Positions 34,094 through 43,549 are shown, counted from the stretch's first letter. The stretch: DNA of 64,000 nt from Boseongicola sp. H5 (GCA_020622165.1 JACNMN010000003.1:310001-374000); one strand, 5' to 3'. Program-made: numbers and translations. The notes: generated by a model not told the origin, from the letters alone.

Positions 34094-35281
34094 CTATTCC
34101 GCACCGCGCCGGGCCGCGCAAAGATTGGCGAACCGGATCAGCCGGCTCGCGGCCTCCCCGAACTGGTCATCGGGCAGGGTCAGCGCCACACGTATATGGC
34201 CCGCCGCGGCGGCACCGAAGCTTTCGCCGGGCATCACGGCGATCTTTTCGGCCTCCAGAACCCGCGCGGCAAACTCCTCGCCGCTGAGCCCGGTCGAGCG
34301 GATATCGAGCATGGCGTACATGGCCCCCTGCGCGGGGACCGCGCGCACCGCCTGCTGCCCCGCCAGAAGGGTCAGGATGATCTCGCGGCGGCGCAGGAAG
34401 GGGGCGGCGATCCCGGCCTCGAACTCCACGCCGAGGCCAAGGGCATGAAGGCCCGCGTCCTGAATGTAGCCGGGCACGCCATAGGTGGTGTGGGTGGCAA
34501 GCGTGATCATATGGGCGATGACCTCCGAAGGCCCCACGACCCAGCCAAGGCGCGACCCGGTCATCGCATGGCTTTTGGAGAGCGAGCCCACCACAAGGGT
34601 GCGCGCGGCCATGCCGGGCAAGGCGCGCGGGGAGATATGGGCGCCCTGCCAGACCTGGGTGTCGTAAACCTCGTCCGAGATCAGCCAGAGCCCGCGGTCG
34701 CATGCGACCCGCGCGATGCCCGCAAGCGTCTCCGGCGTATAGACGACGCCCGTGGGGTTGTTGGGCGAATTGATCAGCAGGGATTTGGCCCCGGGTGCCG
34801 CTGCGGCAAGGGCGGTCTCGCGCGGCTGGAACCCATCCTCCGGCGCGGCCTGAACCGGGACGGGAACCGCGCCGACGCCACGGATCGTTCCGGGATAGGA
34901 GGCATAATAGGGATCGATGAGCAGCGCGCGGTCGCCCTCGTCGCAGGCGGCGTGGTGGGCGGCGAAAAGACCGGCCTGTCCGCCCGGCGTGATCAGCACG
35001 TTGTCGCGGGACGTGGGCACCCCGGTCCGTTCGGTGAGCCGCGCGGCCACCGCGTCGCGCAGGGCGGGGATGCCGGGCACGGCGGCGTAGCCCGTATGCC
35101 CGCCCCGGGCCGAGGCCGTCATGGCCGCCAGAATGCGCGGATCGGTGGCGATGTCATGCTCCCCGATGGTCAGCTCCAGCACCGGCTCGCCCGCGGCCTT
35201 CATCGCGCGGGCGCGCAGAAACAGGCCCCAGCCATCATCGCCGGTACCGGTCAGCGTGCGAATGCGGTTGGAGGCTTTCAT
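34094..35281 (-). CDS. class I/II pyridoxal-phosphate aminotransferase
   Basis: 395 residues of fold-type I. The PLP lysine is in S-L-S-K-S-H-A-M-T-G-S-R-L-G-W, with I-N-S-P-N-N-P-T-G and I-S-D-E-V-Y-D upstream and a C-terminal R-V-A-L substrate-arginine region. Related proteins are annotated as aspartate/aromatic or arginine:pyruvate transaminases; the substrate cannot be fixed from sequence. It lies between the YjbR gene and ada on the same strand, 78 bases from the former. Confidence 0.88.
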   Translation of the reverse strand: MKASNRIRTLTGTGDDGWGLFLRARAMKAAGEPVLELTIGEHDIATDPRILAAMTASARGGHTGYAAVPGIPALRDAVAARLTERTGVPTSRDNVLITPGGQAGLFAAHHAACDEGDRALLIDPYYASYPGTIRGVGAVPVPVQAAPEDGFQPRETALAAAAPGAKSLLINSPNNPTGVVYTPETLAGIARVACDRGLWLISDEVYDTQVWQGAHISPRALPGMAARTLVVGSLSKSHAMTGSRLGWVVGPSEVIAHMITLATHTTYGVPGYIQDAGLHALGLGVEFEAGIAAPFLRRREIILTLLAGQQAVRAVPAQGAMYAMLDIRSTGLSGEEFAARVLEAEKIAVMPGESFGAAAAGHIRVALTLPDDQFGEAASRLIRFANLCAARRGAE

Positions 35282-35359
35282 CGCGCCACCTCATCTGATG
35301 CTGCGACCAGATGGACTGGCGGCGCGGAAAAAGGCAAGGGCTGCGCCCGCGATCCCGTT

Positions 35360-35737
35360 TCAGGCGCCCGCCGCACGCCCGCGTATCGGCGGCGGCGGGG
35401 GCAGTTCCGCCTGCCGTTCGCAGGGCAGGCCGCTGCGCACGATCATGTAGCTGTCGGTCAGCCGCCACCGCAACTCTTCGGGCCGGGTGTTCTCCCACAG
35501 GAACATCACCCAACCGCCCCGTTTGAGATAGGGCGCCGAGATCGCCTTGCGGGTCTGGATCAGCCGCTGCGCCGTGGCCCCGTCGGCGCATTTGACCGAA
35601 ACGCCGTTCGCGCCGCGCGTATGGGCGGCAAACATCCGGCCACCGATCTTCCAGACCTGCGTGTCCGGTCCGAACGGTTGTTCGGCAACGGCGCCGGGCA
35701 GGGTCGCGCAATGGGTGTCGATCAGACGGGCGAACAT
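35360..35737 (-). CDS. MmcQ/YjbR family DNA-binding protein
   Basis: 125 residues from the ATG at 35737, which fits the family start (a short helix, then H-C-A-T-L-P-G). The V-W-K-I-G-G-R-M-F-A and V-S-V-K-C-A-D elements and a central P-Y-L-K-R-G-G-W-V are typical of the CyaY-like fold of YjbR/MmcQ. A proline-rich tail (P-P-P-P-P-I-R-G-R) ends it. Its role is poorly known; weak DNA binding has been proposed for the family. Upstream in-frame ATGs would add residues without a ribosome-binding site. Confidence 0.75.
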   Translation of the reverse strand: MFARLIDTHCATLPGAVAEQPFGPDTQVWKIGGRMFAAHTRGANGVSVKCADGATAQRLIQTRKAISAPYLKRGGWVMFLWENTRPEELRWRLTDSYMIVRSGLPCERQAELPPPPPIRGRAAGA

Positions 35738-35976
35738 GGCGGAAAGGGTAGTTTGCATACAAAGGAATGCAAGCGGGCCGGGCTGCGCCGCCGTCGCCGG
35801 TCTTGATTTGCGTGACGGGCAGGCGTATGGCTGGGTCATGACCCTGCTGATGACCCCGATTTGCGGCATTTGTATTCCTGTCTGACATTTGTCGGCGGGC
35901 CGGTCTTCTTTGTTTCCCTAACACTCCGAAGCTGCTACCCCGCCGGCGCGAGCGCTATGGCGAAAGGCTGTCCGTG

Positions 35977-37452
35977 ATGGTTGAGATCCGTCTGAGAAAC
36001 ACCAAAACCCGCCGGGAGGAACGGTTCACGCCGCTCGATCCGGAAAACGTGAGGATGTATGTCTGCGGGCCTACGGTCTATGACCGGGCGCATCTGGGCA
36101 ATGCGCGCCCGGTGATCGTCTTCGACGTGCTCTACCGGCTCCTCAGGCATGTCTATGGCGAGGATCACGTCACTTATGTGCGGAACTTCACCGATGTCGA
36201 TGACAAGATCAACGCGACCGCGCAGAAGCGCAAGGCGGCGGGCGACCCCCGGAACCTGGAGGAGTTGATCCGCGAGCGGACCGAAGAGACGATCGGCTGG
36301 TATCACGAGGATATGGACGCGCTCGGCGCGCTGAGGCCCACGCAGGAGCCGCGAGCCACCGAATGGATCGGCGCGATGATCGCGATGATCGGCGATCTGG
36401 TGGCCAGGGGGCATGCCTACGAGGCCGAAGGGCATGTGCTGTTCGCCGTCGAGAGCTATGCCGATTACGGCAAGCTGTCCGGCCGGACGGTGGAGGACAT
36501 GATCGCCGGCGCCCGGGTGGAGGTCGCGCCCTACAAGAAGAACCCGATGGACTTCGTGCTGTGGAAGCCCTCGACCCCCGACCTGCCGGGCTGGGATGGG
36601 CCAGTGGTTGATGGCAAGAAAGTTGGCCGTGGCCGCCCCGGCTGGCACATCGAATGCTCGGCCATGGCGCGGGAGTTGCTGGGGGAGAGCTTCGACATCC
36701 ACGGCGGCGGCATCGATCTGCAATTCCCCCACCACGAGAACGAAATCGCGCAGAGCATGTGCGCCCACCCGGAGGGCGATTTCGCGCGTGTCTGGATGCA
36801 TAACGAGATGCTGCAGGTCGAAGGCAAGAAGATGTCCAAATCCCTGGGCAACTTCTTCACCGTGCGTGACCTGCTGGATCAGGGGGTGCCGGGCGAGGTG
36901 ATCCGCTTCGTGATGCTGATGACGCATTACTCCAAGCCGATGGACTGGACGGAGAAGAAGATGCGGGAGGCGGAAGGTCATCTCATGGGCTGGAACACTC
37001 TCAAGCGGAAAGTGTTGAGCGATCCGAACCGGAGGTTCGATGGTCTTGAGCCGGACAGCGGTGTCGTCGATGCCCTCGCCGATGATCTGAACACAAGCCG
37101 TGCGCTGGCGCGCCTGTTTGATTTGGCGATGGACGCGAAGATGGTCGATAAACGCGACGATGAACCAGCTCTGCTATTTTACGAAACCTTGGCGTTTCTC
37201 GGTTTCGACAACCTCGACACCGAGAGATTGCGGCGCAGGAAGGCTATCGACAAAGCATTTGATGTGACGGCCCGGATCGAGGACCTGGTCATCAAGATCA
37301 ACGAGGCACGCCAATCGAAGAATTGGGACCTAGCGGATCATATCAGGTCGAAGCTCACTGACGCGGGGGTCCGGGTTATGATTGACAAGAGTGGCGTGAC
37401 CTTTGAGCGTACTCCGGACTTCGACCCCTCCAAACTGGAGGCGCCTGAATGA
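35977..37452 (+). CDS. cysS: cysteinyl-tRNA synthetase
   Basis: 491 residues. Class I signatures are [16 protein letters not shown] (the alphaproteobacterial HxGN form) and K-M-S-K-S-L-G-N. The zinc site includes that N-terminal Cys, C-S-A-M and the H-H-E-N-E segment. It charges tRNA-Cys. A GTG one codon earlier is an alternative start. Codons in the last third (about 37000-37350) are somewhat less GC-biased than in the first two thirds. The stop codon overlaps an ATG that begins a small open frame leading to cimA. Confidence 0.97.
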   Translation: MVEIRLRNTKTRREERFTPLDPENVRMYVCGPTVYDRAHLGNARPVIVFDVLYRLLRHVYGEDHVTYVRNFTDVDDKINATAQKRKAAGDPRNLEELIRERTEETIGWYHEDMDALGALRPTQEPRATEWIGAMIAMIGDLVARGHAYEAEGHVLFAVESYADYGKLSGRTVEDMIAGARVEVAPYKKNPMDFVLWKPSTPDLPGWDGPVVDGKKVGRGRPGWHIECSAMARELLGESFDIHGGGIDLQFPHHENEIAQSMCAHPEGDFARVWMHNEMLQVEGKKMSKSLGNFFTVRDLLDQGVPGEVIRFVMLMTHYSKPMDWTEKKMREAEGHLMGWNTLKRKVLSDPNRRFDGLEPDSGVVDALADDLNTSRALARLFDLAMDAKMVDKRDDEPALLFYETLAFLGFDNLDTERLRRRKAIDKAFDVTARIEDLVIKINEARQSKNWDLADHIRSKLTDAGVRVMIDKSGVTFERTPDFDPSKLEAPE

Positions 37453-37592
37453 CCCCTCCCACATCCGATCCGCGTCAAACACAGGTTTGCCCCCGGCCCG
37501 AGGGTGGGGGCGATTTCGCCCCCGCCCTGGGGGGCGGGTCGGGGGCGAACCGGGCCGCAGGCGGCCCGGAAGAGGTCTCGCGTCATGGCTAA
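37449..37592 (+). CDS. possible small protein or leader ORF between cysS and cimA
   Basis: A 47-codon frame that is too short for routine gene calling. Its ATG overlaps the cysS stop (ATGA) and has GGAGG at 37437-37441, 7 bases upstream. Its TAA lies just inside the start of cimA (ATG at 37585). The peptide is rich in P, G, A and R, begins M-T-P-P-T-S-D-P and ends E-V-S-R-H-G, and contains no isoleucine. The coupling at both ends suggests a leader that feeds ribosomes to cimA. The chance of a random frame is considerable in such GC-rich DNA. Confidence 0.35.
   Translation: MTPPTSDPRQTQVCPRPEGGGDFAPALGGGSGANRAAGGPEEVSRHG
37506..37569 (+). promoter_or_regulatory. nested hairpins upstream of cimA with alternative pairing
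   Basis: Three stems occur within 64 bases: GGGGGCGA (37506-37513) with TCGCCCCC (37516-37523); CCCGCCC (37521-37527) with GGGCGGG (37532-37538); and CCGGGCCGC (37550-37558) with GCGGCCCGG (37561-37569). A second GGGGGCGA at 37541-37548 competes for the same TCGCCCCC, so two folds are mutually exclusive. The last stem abuts the cimA ribosome-binding site (GAAGAGG, 37569-37575). Confidence 0.45.
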
Positions 37593-39207
37593 GGACCGCC
37601 TCTATCTCTACGACACCACTCTCCGCGACGGGCAGCAGACGCAAGGGGTGCAGTTCTCCACGCCGGAGAAGATCCGCATCGCCGAAGCGCTCGACAGGCT
37701 CGGGGTTGATTACATCGAAGGCGGCTGGCCCGGCGCGAACCCCACTGACAGCGCGTTTTTCGAGACCGCGCCGAACACCCGGGCGACGATGACGGCATTC
37801 GGGATGACCAAGCGCGCGGGCCGCTCGGCGGAGAATGACGAGGTGCTGGCGGGTGTCCTCAATGCAGGCACTTCTGCCGTCTGTCTGGTGGGCAAATCCC
37901 ATGTATTCCACGTGGAAACCGCGCTTGGCATCTCGCTTGAGGAAAACCTCGACAATCTCTCGAAATCCTTCGCGCATCTGACCGCTCAGGGCCGGGAGGC
38001 GCTTTACGACGCGGAGCATTTCTTCGACGGCTACCGTGCCGACCCGGGATATGCGCTCGATTGCCTGCGGGCCGCACTTGATGCCGGGGCGCGGTGGGTG
38101 GTGCTGTGCGACACCAATGGCGGAACCCTGCCCGATGACATCCGCCGGGTGACGGAAGCGGTGATCGCCGCGGGCATCCCCGGTGACCGGCTTGGCATCC
38201 ACACCCATAACGACACCGAAACCGCCGTGGCCGACAGCCTGGCCGCAGTGGAGGCCGGCGCGCGGCAGATCCAGGGCACGCTGAACGGTCTGGGCGAACG
38301 CTGCGGCAATGCCAATCTGACGACGTTGATCCCGACCCTGCTTCTGAAAGAGCCCTATGCCAGCCGCTATGAAACGGGCGTCGCGCCGGAGGCGCTGGAG
38401 GGGCTGACGCGGATCAGCCGGATGCTGGACGATATCCTGAACCGCGTGCCCCACCGGCAGGCGCCCTATGTCGGGGCTTCGGCCTTTGCGCACAAGGCGG
38501 GGCTGCATGCCAGCGCGATCCTGAAGGACCCCACGACCTATGAGCATGTCGACCCGGCGACCGTGGGCAATGCGCGGATCGTGCCGATGTCGAACCAGGC
38601 GGGGCAATCCAACCTGCGCCGCCGTCTGGCCGAGGCGGGGCTGGAGGTGGCATCCGGCGATGCGGCCCTGCCGCGCATCCTCGACGAGATCAAGGCACGT
38701 GAGGATCAGGGCTATTCCTACGACACCGCGCAGGCCAGTTTCGAGCTTCTGGCGCGGCGTATCCTTGGCCGGATGCCGCGGTTTTTCGAGGTGAAGCGCT
38801 ACAAGGTCACGGTCGAGCGGCGGAAGAACAAATACGACCGGATGGTCAGCCTGTCGGAGGCCGTGGTGGTGGTGAAGATCGGCGATCAGAAAATGCTGTC
38901 GGTCAGCGAGTCGATGGACGAGACCGGCAGCGATCGGGGGCCGGTGAACGCGCTGGCCAAGGCGCTGGCCAAGGATCTGGGCCCCTATCAGAGCTATATC
39001 GACGATATCCGGCTGGTGGATTTCAAGGTGCGCATCACCCAGGGCGGGACGGAGGCCGTGACCCGCGTCATCATCGACAGCGAGGATGGGCAAGGGCGGC
39101 GATGGTCCACGGTGGGCGTTTCGGCCAATATCGTGGATGCCTCGTTCGAGGCGCTGCTGGATGCGGTGATGTGGAAGCTGGTGCGTGACGGGGCTATGGG
39201 GTCATGA
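37585..39207 (+). CDS. cimA: (R)-citramalate synthase
   Basis: 540 residues from the ATG at 37585 with GAAGAGG upstream. An HMGL-like barrel starts with Y-D-T-T-L-R-D-G-Q-Q-T-Q-G, has H-T-H-N-D-T-E as metal site and N-G-L-G-E-R-C-G-N-A-N-L-T-T, and is followed by a C-terminal LeuA-type allosteric domain. The length and N-terminus fit CimA better than LeuA. It condenses pyruvate and acetyl-CoA to citramalate, the threonine-independent route to isoleucine, which may inhibit it through the C-terminal domain. It overlaps the next gene by ATGA. Confidence 0.9.
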   Translation: MAKDRLYLYDTTLRDGQQTQGVQFSTPEKIRIAEALDRLGVDYIEGGWPGANPTDSAFFETAPNTRATMTAFGMTKRAGRSAENDEVLAGVLNAGTSAVCLVGKSHVFHVETALGISLEENLDNLSKSFAHLTAQGREALYDAEHFFDGYRADPGYALDCLRAALDAGARWVVLCDTNGGTLPDDIRRVTEAVIAAGIPGDRLGIHTHNDTETAVADSLAAVEAGARQIQGTLNGLGERCGNANLTTLIPTLLLKEPYASRYETGVAPEALEGLTRISRMLDDILNRVPHRQAPYVGASAFAHKAGLHASAILKDPTTYEHVDPATVGNARIVPMSNQAGQSNLRRRLAEAGLEVASGDAALPRILDEIKAREDQGYSYDTAQASFELLARRILGRMPRFFEVKRYKVTVERRKNKYDRMVSLSEAVVVVKIGDQKMLSVSESMDETGSDRGPVNALAKALAKDLGPYQSYIDDIRLVDFKVRITQGGTEAVTRVIIDSEDGQGRRWSTVGVSANIVDASFEALLDAVMWKLVRDGAMGS

Positions 39208-39911
39208 ATGCGGCCTTCTTCAGATTGCATGCGGATCTGCCGCGCGAAGGGCCGGGCGAAACCGCCGATGTGGCCTGGGCCGCGGCGGTTGCGCGCGCGC
39301 GCCCCGATGCGCGTATCTGCGATGCGGCCTGTGGCCCGGGCGGCGATATCGGCGCGCTGCTCAGGGCCGCGCCCGAGGGCCATGTGACGGCGATCGATGC
39401 CCATGCGCCGTTTGTGGAGGCCGCGCGGGAGCGGTTTCAGGGCAACCCGCGGGTGACGCTCCGGGTCGGCGATATGGCGGCGCTGGAGGGCCGGTTCGAT
39501 CTGATCTGGTGCGCCGGCGCGGTCTATTTTCTGGGCATCGAAGCGGCGCTGCGGGGCTGGCGCGACGCGCTGAGGCCGGGCGGTGCGGTGGCGTTTTCCG
39601 AACCCTGCCTGTTCAGCGCGGCCCCGTCCGAAGGCGCACGCGCGCTTTGGGAAGGGTATGACGTGCGCGACGCACACGAGATCGCTCGTCAGATCTGGGC
39701 CGTCGGTTATGAAACACTCGGCACGCGGCGGCTGTCGGACGTGGCATGGGAAAGCTATTATCGCCCGATGGAAGCACGGATTGCCGCCCTGAAACCCGGC
39801 GCGGATGCGGAGTTGCGGCAGGTTCTGGAGGAGGCGGAGCGGGAGATTGCCGCCTGGCGCGCCCATGCGCGTGAAACCGGCTACCTGCTGTCCGTGGTGC
39901 GCCCGGCATGA
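39204..39911 (+). CDS. class I SAM-dependent methyltransferase
   Basis: 235 residues. SAM motif I is C-D-A-A-C-G-P-G-G-D-I-G near residue 35, with the acidic ribose ligand in V-T-A-I-D-A-H and a D-M-A-A-L-E-G-R-F-D-L-I-W motif. No substrate-specific features are evident; the Y-Y-R-P-M-E region resembles small-molecule methyltransferases. It is coupled by 4-base overlaps to cimA before and to the squalene/phytoene-synthase-like gene after it. Confidence 0.83.
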   Translation: MNAAFFRLHADLPREGPGETADVAWAAAVARARPDARICDAACGPGGDIGALLRAAPEGHVTAIDAHAPFVEAARERFQGNPRVTLRVGDMAALEGRFDLIWCAGAVYFLGIEAALRGWRDALRPGGAVAFSEPCLFSAAPSEGARALWEGYDVRDAHEIARQIWAVGYETLGTRRLSDVAWESYYRPMEARIAALKPGADAELRQVLEEAEREIAAWRAHARETGYLLSVVRPA

Positions 39912-40678
39912 CGCTGGAGGCCTGCGCCGAGATCGTCCGCCGCGCCGACCCGGACCGGTTCCTTGCCGCGATGGCGGCGCCGCCCGCGGCGCGGCAGGTC
40001 CTGTTTCCGCTTTATGCGTTCAATGTGGAGGTGAGCCGCGCGCCCTGGGTCACCGAAGAGCCGATGATCGCCGAGATGCGGCTGCAATTCTGGCGCGATG
40101 TGGTGGAGGAACTGGCCGCGGGCAGGGCGCCCCGCGCCCATGAGGTCGCGGCCCCCCTTGCCGCGGCCGTGCGCCCGGGGGATGCCGGTCTTCTTGATGC
40201 GCTGGTGGCCGCGCGGCGGTGGGATATCTACAAGGACGCGTTCGAGGATCAGGCGCATTTCGACGACTATATCGCGGCCACGAGCGGCAATCTGATCTGG
40301 GCCGCGGCGCGGGCGCTTGGCGCAACCGATGCGGCCGAAGCGCCGATCCGCGCTTACGGGTTTGCAAGCGGGGTGGCGGCCCTGCTGCGGGCCGTGCCGG
40401 CACTGGAGGCGCGGGGGCGGGTGCCGCTTCTGGACGGAACGCCGCAGGGCGTGCGGGATCTGGCCGCGCGCGGTCTGGCGGAACTGACCCGGGCGCGCGC
40501 CGCTCGCGCTGCCGTCGGCCGCGACGCTGCCGCGGCACTTTACGCAGGCTGGCGGGCGGAAGGGACGTTGAGGGCGGCCCGCGACCTGCCCGAACGCGTG
40601 ATCGAGGGCAAGCTGGATGAAAGCGAGTTCGCCCGGCGCGCGCGGCTGATCTGGGTTTCGGCAACCGGGCGCTGGTGA
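39908..40678 (+). CDS. squalene/phytoene synthase family protein, NDUFAF6-like
   Basis: 256 residues with the all-helical isoprenoid-synthase fold (F-P-L-Y-A-F-N-V-E-V-S-R near residue 33; R-W-D-I-Y-K-D-A-F). The Asp-rich D-x-x-x-D motifs needed for prenyl diphosphate catalysis are not intact: the second region reads D-D-Y-I-A-A-T-S-G-N-L. This is the pattern of the NDUFAF6/complex I assembly branch, so an assembly role is more likely than carotenoid synthesis. It ends the cimA-methyltransferase chain and is convergent with the MFS gene. Confidence 0.8.
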   Translation: MTLEACAEIVRRADPDRFLAAMAAPPAARQVLFPLYAFNVEVSRAPWVTEEPMIAEMRLQFWRDVVEELAAGRAPRAHEVAAPLAAAVRPGDAGLLDALVAARRWDIYKDAFEDQAHFDDYIAATSGNLIWAAARALGATDAAEAPIRAYGFASGVAALLRAVPALEARGRVPLLDGTPQGVRDLAARGLAELTRARAARAAVGRDAAAALYAGWRAEGTLRAARDLPERVIEGKLDESEFARRARLIWVSATGRW

Positions 40679-40709
40679 GCCCAGGCAGGGAAGCGGAGCG
40701 GGCGCTGTC

Positions 40710-41942
40710 TCAGGCCGTTTCGGATTTCGGCCGCAGCGACAGCCAGATCAGCGCGCCGCCCGCAAGCGTCAGAAACGGGATCATCGCGATATTGACCGCC
40801 GTCCAGCCGGCGACCACATCCGTGCCGCCCGAATTCATCAGGACGCCCGAACTGAGAGAGGCCAGCGTCACGCAGCCGAACACCAGAAAATCGTTCATCC
40901 CCTGCACCCGGCCGCGTTCTTCGGGCTCATGGGCCGCCTGCAGCATGGCGGTGGCGCCGATGAAGCCGAAATTCCAGCCGATGCCCAACAGGACAAGCGC
41001 GCCGAAGAACTGGTAAAGCTCCACCCCGGTCAGCGCGACCACACCCGCCGCCGCGAGGCAAAGCAGGCCGATGGCCACGATACGGGTCGCCCCGAAGCGC
41101 GCAATCAGATGGCCGGTGAAGAAGGACGGCGCGAACATCGCGATCACATGCGCGGTGACCACATCGGCCGCGTTCCCGGTGGTGAAGCCGCAGCCGACCA
41201 CCGCAAGCGGCGTCGAGGTCATCATCAGGTTCATCAGCGCATAGGTCACCATCGCGCAGATCACCGCGACCGCGATGCGCGGGTCTTTCAGCAAGGCCGT
41301 GCGGCTGCGGATGGCGGCGGCACCGGGGCGCGGCTTGGGCGCGGGCGGCAGATCGAGGAAAAGGAACATCGCCATCCCGGCGAGGTTGATGAGCATCGCC
41401 ACGGCATAGGTGCCCAGAAACGGCACCACCGTCAGATCGTTGGTGACCTTGACCAGTTGCGGGCCGATGATGGCCGAGATCAGCCCGCCCGCCATGACGT
41501 AGGAAATCGCCTTGGGCCGAAACGCCTCGGACGCGGTATCGGCGGCGGCGAAGCGGTAGAAGCCCTGGGCGGACATGTAGATGCCGGTGAAATAGGACCC
41601 GACGAGGAACATCGGGAAACTGTCGAGATAGAGCCCGGTCGCCGCGATGAGAGAGCCGATGGCCCCGCCGACCGCGCCGAGAAAAAAGCCGGTCTTGCGG
41701 CCAAACCGCTGCATCACCGCCGAGAGCCAGGGCGCCGTCGTCATCGAGCCGAAGACGATGAGCGAGATCGGCAATGTCGCCAGCGCGGGCGAGGGGGCGA
41801 TCATCAGCCCGGCCAGGCCGCCGACCACGAAGATCATGGTGATCTGGCTGCCCAGTATTGCCTGAGCGCCGACAAGCACGGCCACATTTCGCCGGGCGCG
41901 CGCGTCGTCGATCACGATGTCGGGGGCCGTTGCATCAGTCAT
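40710..41942 (-). CDS. MFS transporter
   Basis: 410 residues with about 12 membrane helices. The A-motif-like loop between helices 2 and 3 is M-Q-R-F-G-R-K-T-G, and a second in the other half is L-I-A-R-F-G-A-T-R. The start at 41942 (M-T-D-A-T-A-P-D) is chosen because the conserved part begins soon after it; the frame stays open much further upstream without membrane character. Substrate is unknown. It is divergent from the AlkA-like gene over 114 bases. Confidence 0.85.
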   Translation of the reverse strand: MTDATAPDIVIDDARARRNVAVLVGAQAILGSQITMIFVVGGLAGLMIAPSPALATLPISLIVFGSMTTAPWLSAVMQRFGRKTGFFLGAVGGAIGSLIAATGLYLDSFPMFLVGSYFTGIYMSAQGFYRFAAADTASEAFRPKAISYVMAGGLISAIIGPQLVKVTNDLTVVPFLGTYAVAMLINLAGMAMFLFLDLPPAPKPRPGAAAIRSRTALLKDPRIAVAVICAMVTYALMNLMMTSTPLAVVGCGFTTGNAADVVTAHVIAMFAPSFFTGHLIARFGATRIVAIGLLCLAAAGVVALTGVELYQFFGALVLLGIGWNFGFIGATAMLQAAHEPEERGRVQGMNDFLVFGCVTLASLSSGVLMNSGGTDVVAGWTAVNIAMIPFLTLAGGALIWLSLRPKSETA

Positions 41943-42056
41943 GACAGAGGCGTATCGCAGAGCCTGTGCGGGGTCCAGCGCTATGTGATTTCCAGCATGC
42001 TCCGACCGGTGTCGGACCGGTTGTGCGCGATATCTCCGGCCGGAAGAAAGGGTGCG

Positions 42057-42677
42057 ATGCGTATTCGGAACAGGCAGGATCTGGATCGGGGCGCGGCGGC
42101 GCTGGTGGCGCTGGAGCCGCGGTTCGGGCCGGTTCTGGATGCCGTGGGGGCCTTGCCGCTGCGGCTGCGCGGGGACGGATTCGCGGCCCTCCTGAGCGCG
42201 ATTGTCAGCCAGCAGGTCTCCACCGCGTCGGCGGCCGCGATCTGGGCGCGGATCGAGGCGGCGGGCCTGAACGACGCGCGCACCGTGCGTGCCGCCGACG
42301 ATGCCACCCTGAAAGCCGTTGGTCTTAGCCGGCCCAAGATGCGCTACGCCCGCGCCCTGGCGGAGGCGGATCTGGATTATGCGGCCCTTCGCGAGATGGC
42401 GCCTGAGGCCGTGGTGGCCGAGCTGATCCGGGTGCCGGGGATCGGGCGCTGGACGGCAGAGATCTACGCGAAATTCTCCCTCGGGCATGCGGATGTCTTC
42501 GCCGCCGGCGATCTGGCTCTGCAGGAAAGCGCGCGGCTGGTTTTCGACCTTGCCGCACGCCCGGACGAGGCCGCGCTGCGCCGGATTGCGGAGCCCTGGT
42601 CGCCCTGGCGCGCGGTTGCCGCCCGCGCGCTTTGGGCCTACTACCGGGTTGCAAAGGATCGAGAGGGGATCAGGTGA
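42057..42677 (+). CDS. DNA-3-methyladenine glycosylase II-like (HhH-GPD, AlkA)
   Basis: 206 residues. The helix-hairpin-helix is V-P-G-I-G-R-W-T-A-E, and the catalytic Asp lies in A-A-G-D-L-A-L-Q. I-V-S-Q-Q-V-S-T-A is the usual AlkA/MAG start of the domain. It excises alkylated bases by N-glycosidic cleavage, beginning base-excision repair. GAAAGGG precedes the ATG. A second alkylation-repair gene, ada, lies 8 kb away. The stop overlaps the GTG start of the carboxylesterase gene. Confidence 0.9.
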   Translation: MRIRNRQDLDRGAAALVALEPRFGPVLDAVGALPLRLRGDGFAALLSAIVSQQVSTASAAAIWARIEAAGLNDARTVRAADDATLKAVGLSRPKMRYARALAEADLDYAALREMAPEAVVAELIRVPGIGRWTAEIYAKFSLGHADVFAAGDLALQESARLVFDLAARPDEAALRRIAEPWSPWRAVAARALWAYYRVAKDREGIR

Positions 42678-43348
42678 CGCGGGTATTGGATTTCGGCCGC
42701 AAGGCCGCGCAATCGGGACAGGCGGACAGCCTTGTCGTATTCCTTCACGGCTATGGCGCCGATGGCAAGGATCTGCTGGGACTGGCGGACCCGCTGGCCG
42801 ATCATTTGCCGAACACCGTGTTCGTGGCCCCCGATGCGCCGGAACGCTCGGCGATGAACCCGATGGGCTTTCAATGGTTCCCAATCCCGTGGATCGACGG
42901 CTCCTCGGAGGAGCAGGCCGAACAGGGGATGGTCCGCGCGGTCGAGGATCTCAACGCGTTTCTGGATGCGGTGATGGCCGAGGAAGGCCTGCAAGCCGAG
43001 CGCGTGGCGCTGGTCGGGTTCAGCCAGGGCACGATGATGGGCCTGCATGTGGCGCCGCGCCGGGATGCCGAGTTTGCCGGCGTCGTGGGTTTTTCGGGGC
43101 GTCTTCTGGGCCCCGAACTGCTTGCCGACGAGGTCAGGATGCGCCCGCCGGTTCTGCTGATCCATGGCGATGCGGACGATGTGGTGCCGCCGCAATCCCT
43201 GCCCGAAGCCGCCGAAGCGCTTCAGGGCGCGGGGTTCGATGTCTATGCCCATATCATGAAGGGCACGGGCCACGGGATCGCGCCCGACGGGTTGAGCGTC
43301 GCGCTTGCCTTTCTGCGGGACCGGTTCGGGGTTGAGAACCCGGGCTGA
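42674..43348 (+). CDS. phospholipase/carboxylesterase family alpha/beta hydrolase
   Basis: 224 residues. H-G-Y-G-A-D-G-K-D provides the oxyanion loop, Ser in G-F-S-Q-G-T-M-M, Asp in H-G-D-A-D-D-V-V-P and His in G-T-G-H-G-I. This is the classic acyl-protein-thioesterase/carboxylesterase type 2 layout. The start is a GTG at 42674 that overlaps the glycosylase stop (GTGA) and has AGAGGGG upstream. Substrate unknown; short-chain esters are usual for the family. Confidence 0.88.
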   Translation: MTRVLDFGRKAAQSGQADSLVVFLHGYGADGKDLLGLADPLADHLPNTVFVAPDAPERSAMNPMGFQWFPIPWIDGSSEEQAEQGMVRAVEDLNAFLDAVMAEEGLQAERVALVGFSQGTMMGLHVAPRRDAEFAGVVGFSGRLLGPELLADEVRMRPPVLLIHGDADDVVPPQSLPEAAEALQGAGFDVYAHIMKGTGHGIAPDGLSVALAFLRDRFGVENPG

Positions 43349-43549
43349 GCCCCGGGCGGGCCGGTATCGGAAAAGCTGTGGATAACGTCACAATTCTGTC
43401 AGGGAGCGCAGGTATCTCTTCAGGCGGCAGCCACAGCATATTGCGGGGGTTGTCAGAGGCGGAAGCCTATATATAGTCAGCGCATGGCCGGAGTGGGTGC
43501 CCCCGACGCAAGGCCTGGAATGGCGGCTGGCATGGGAATGGAGGCGCGG

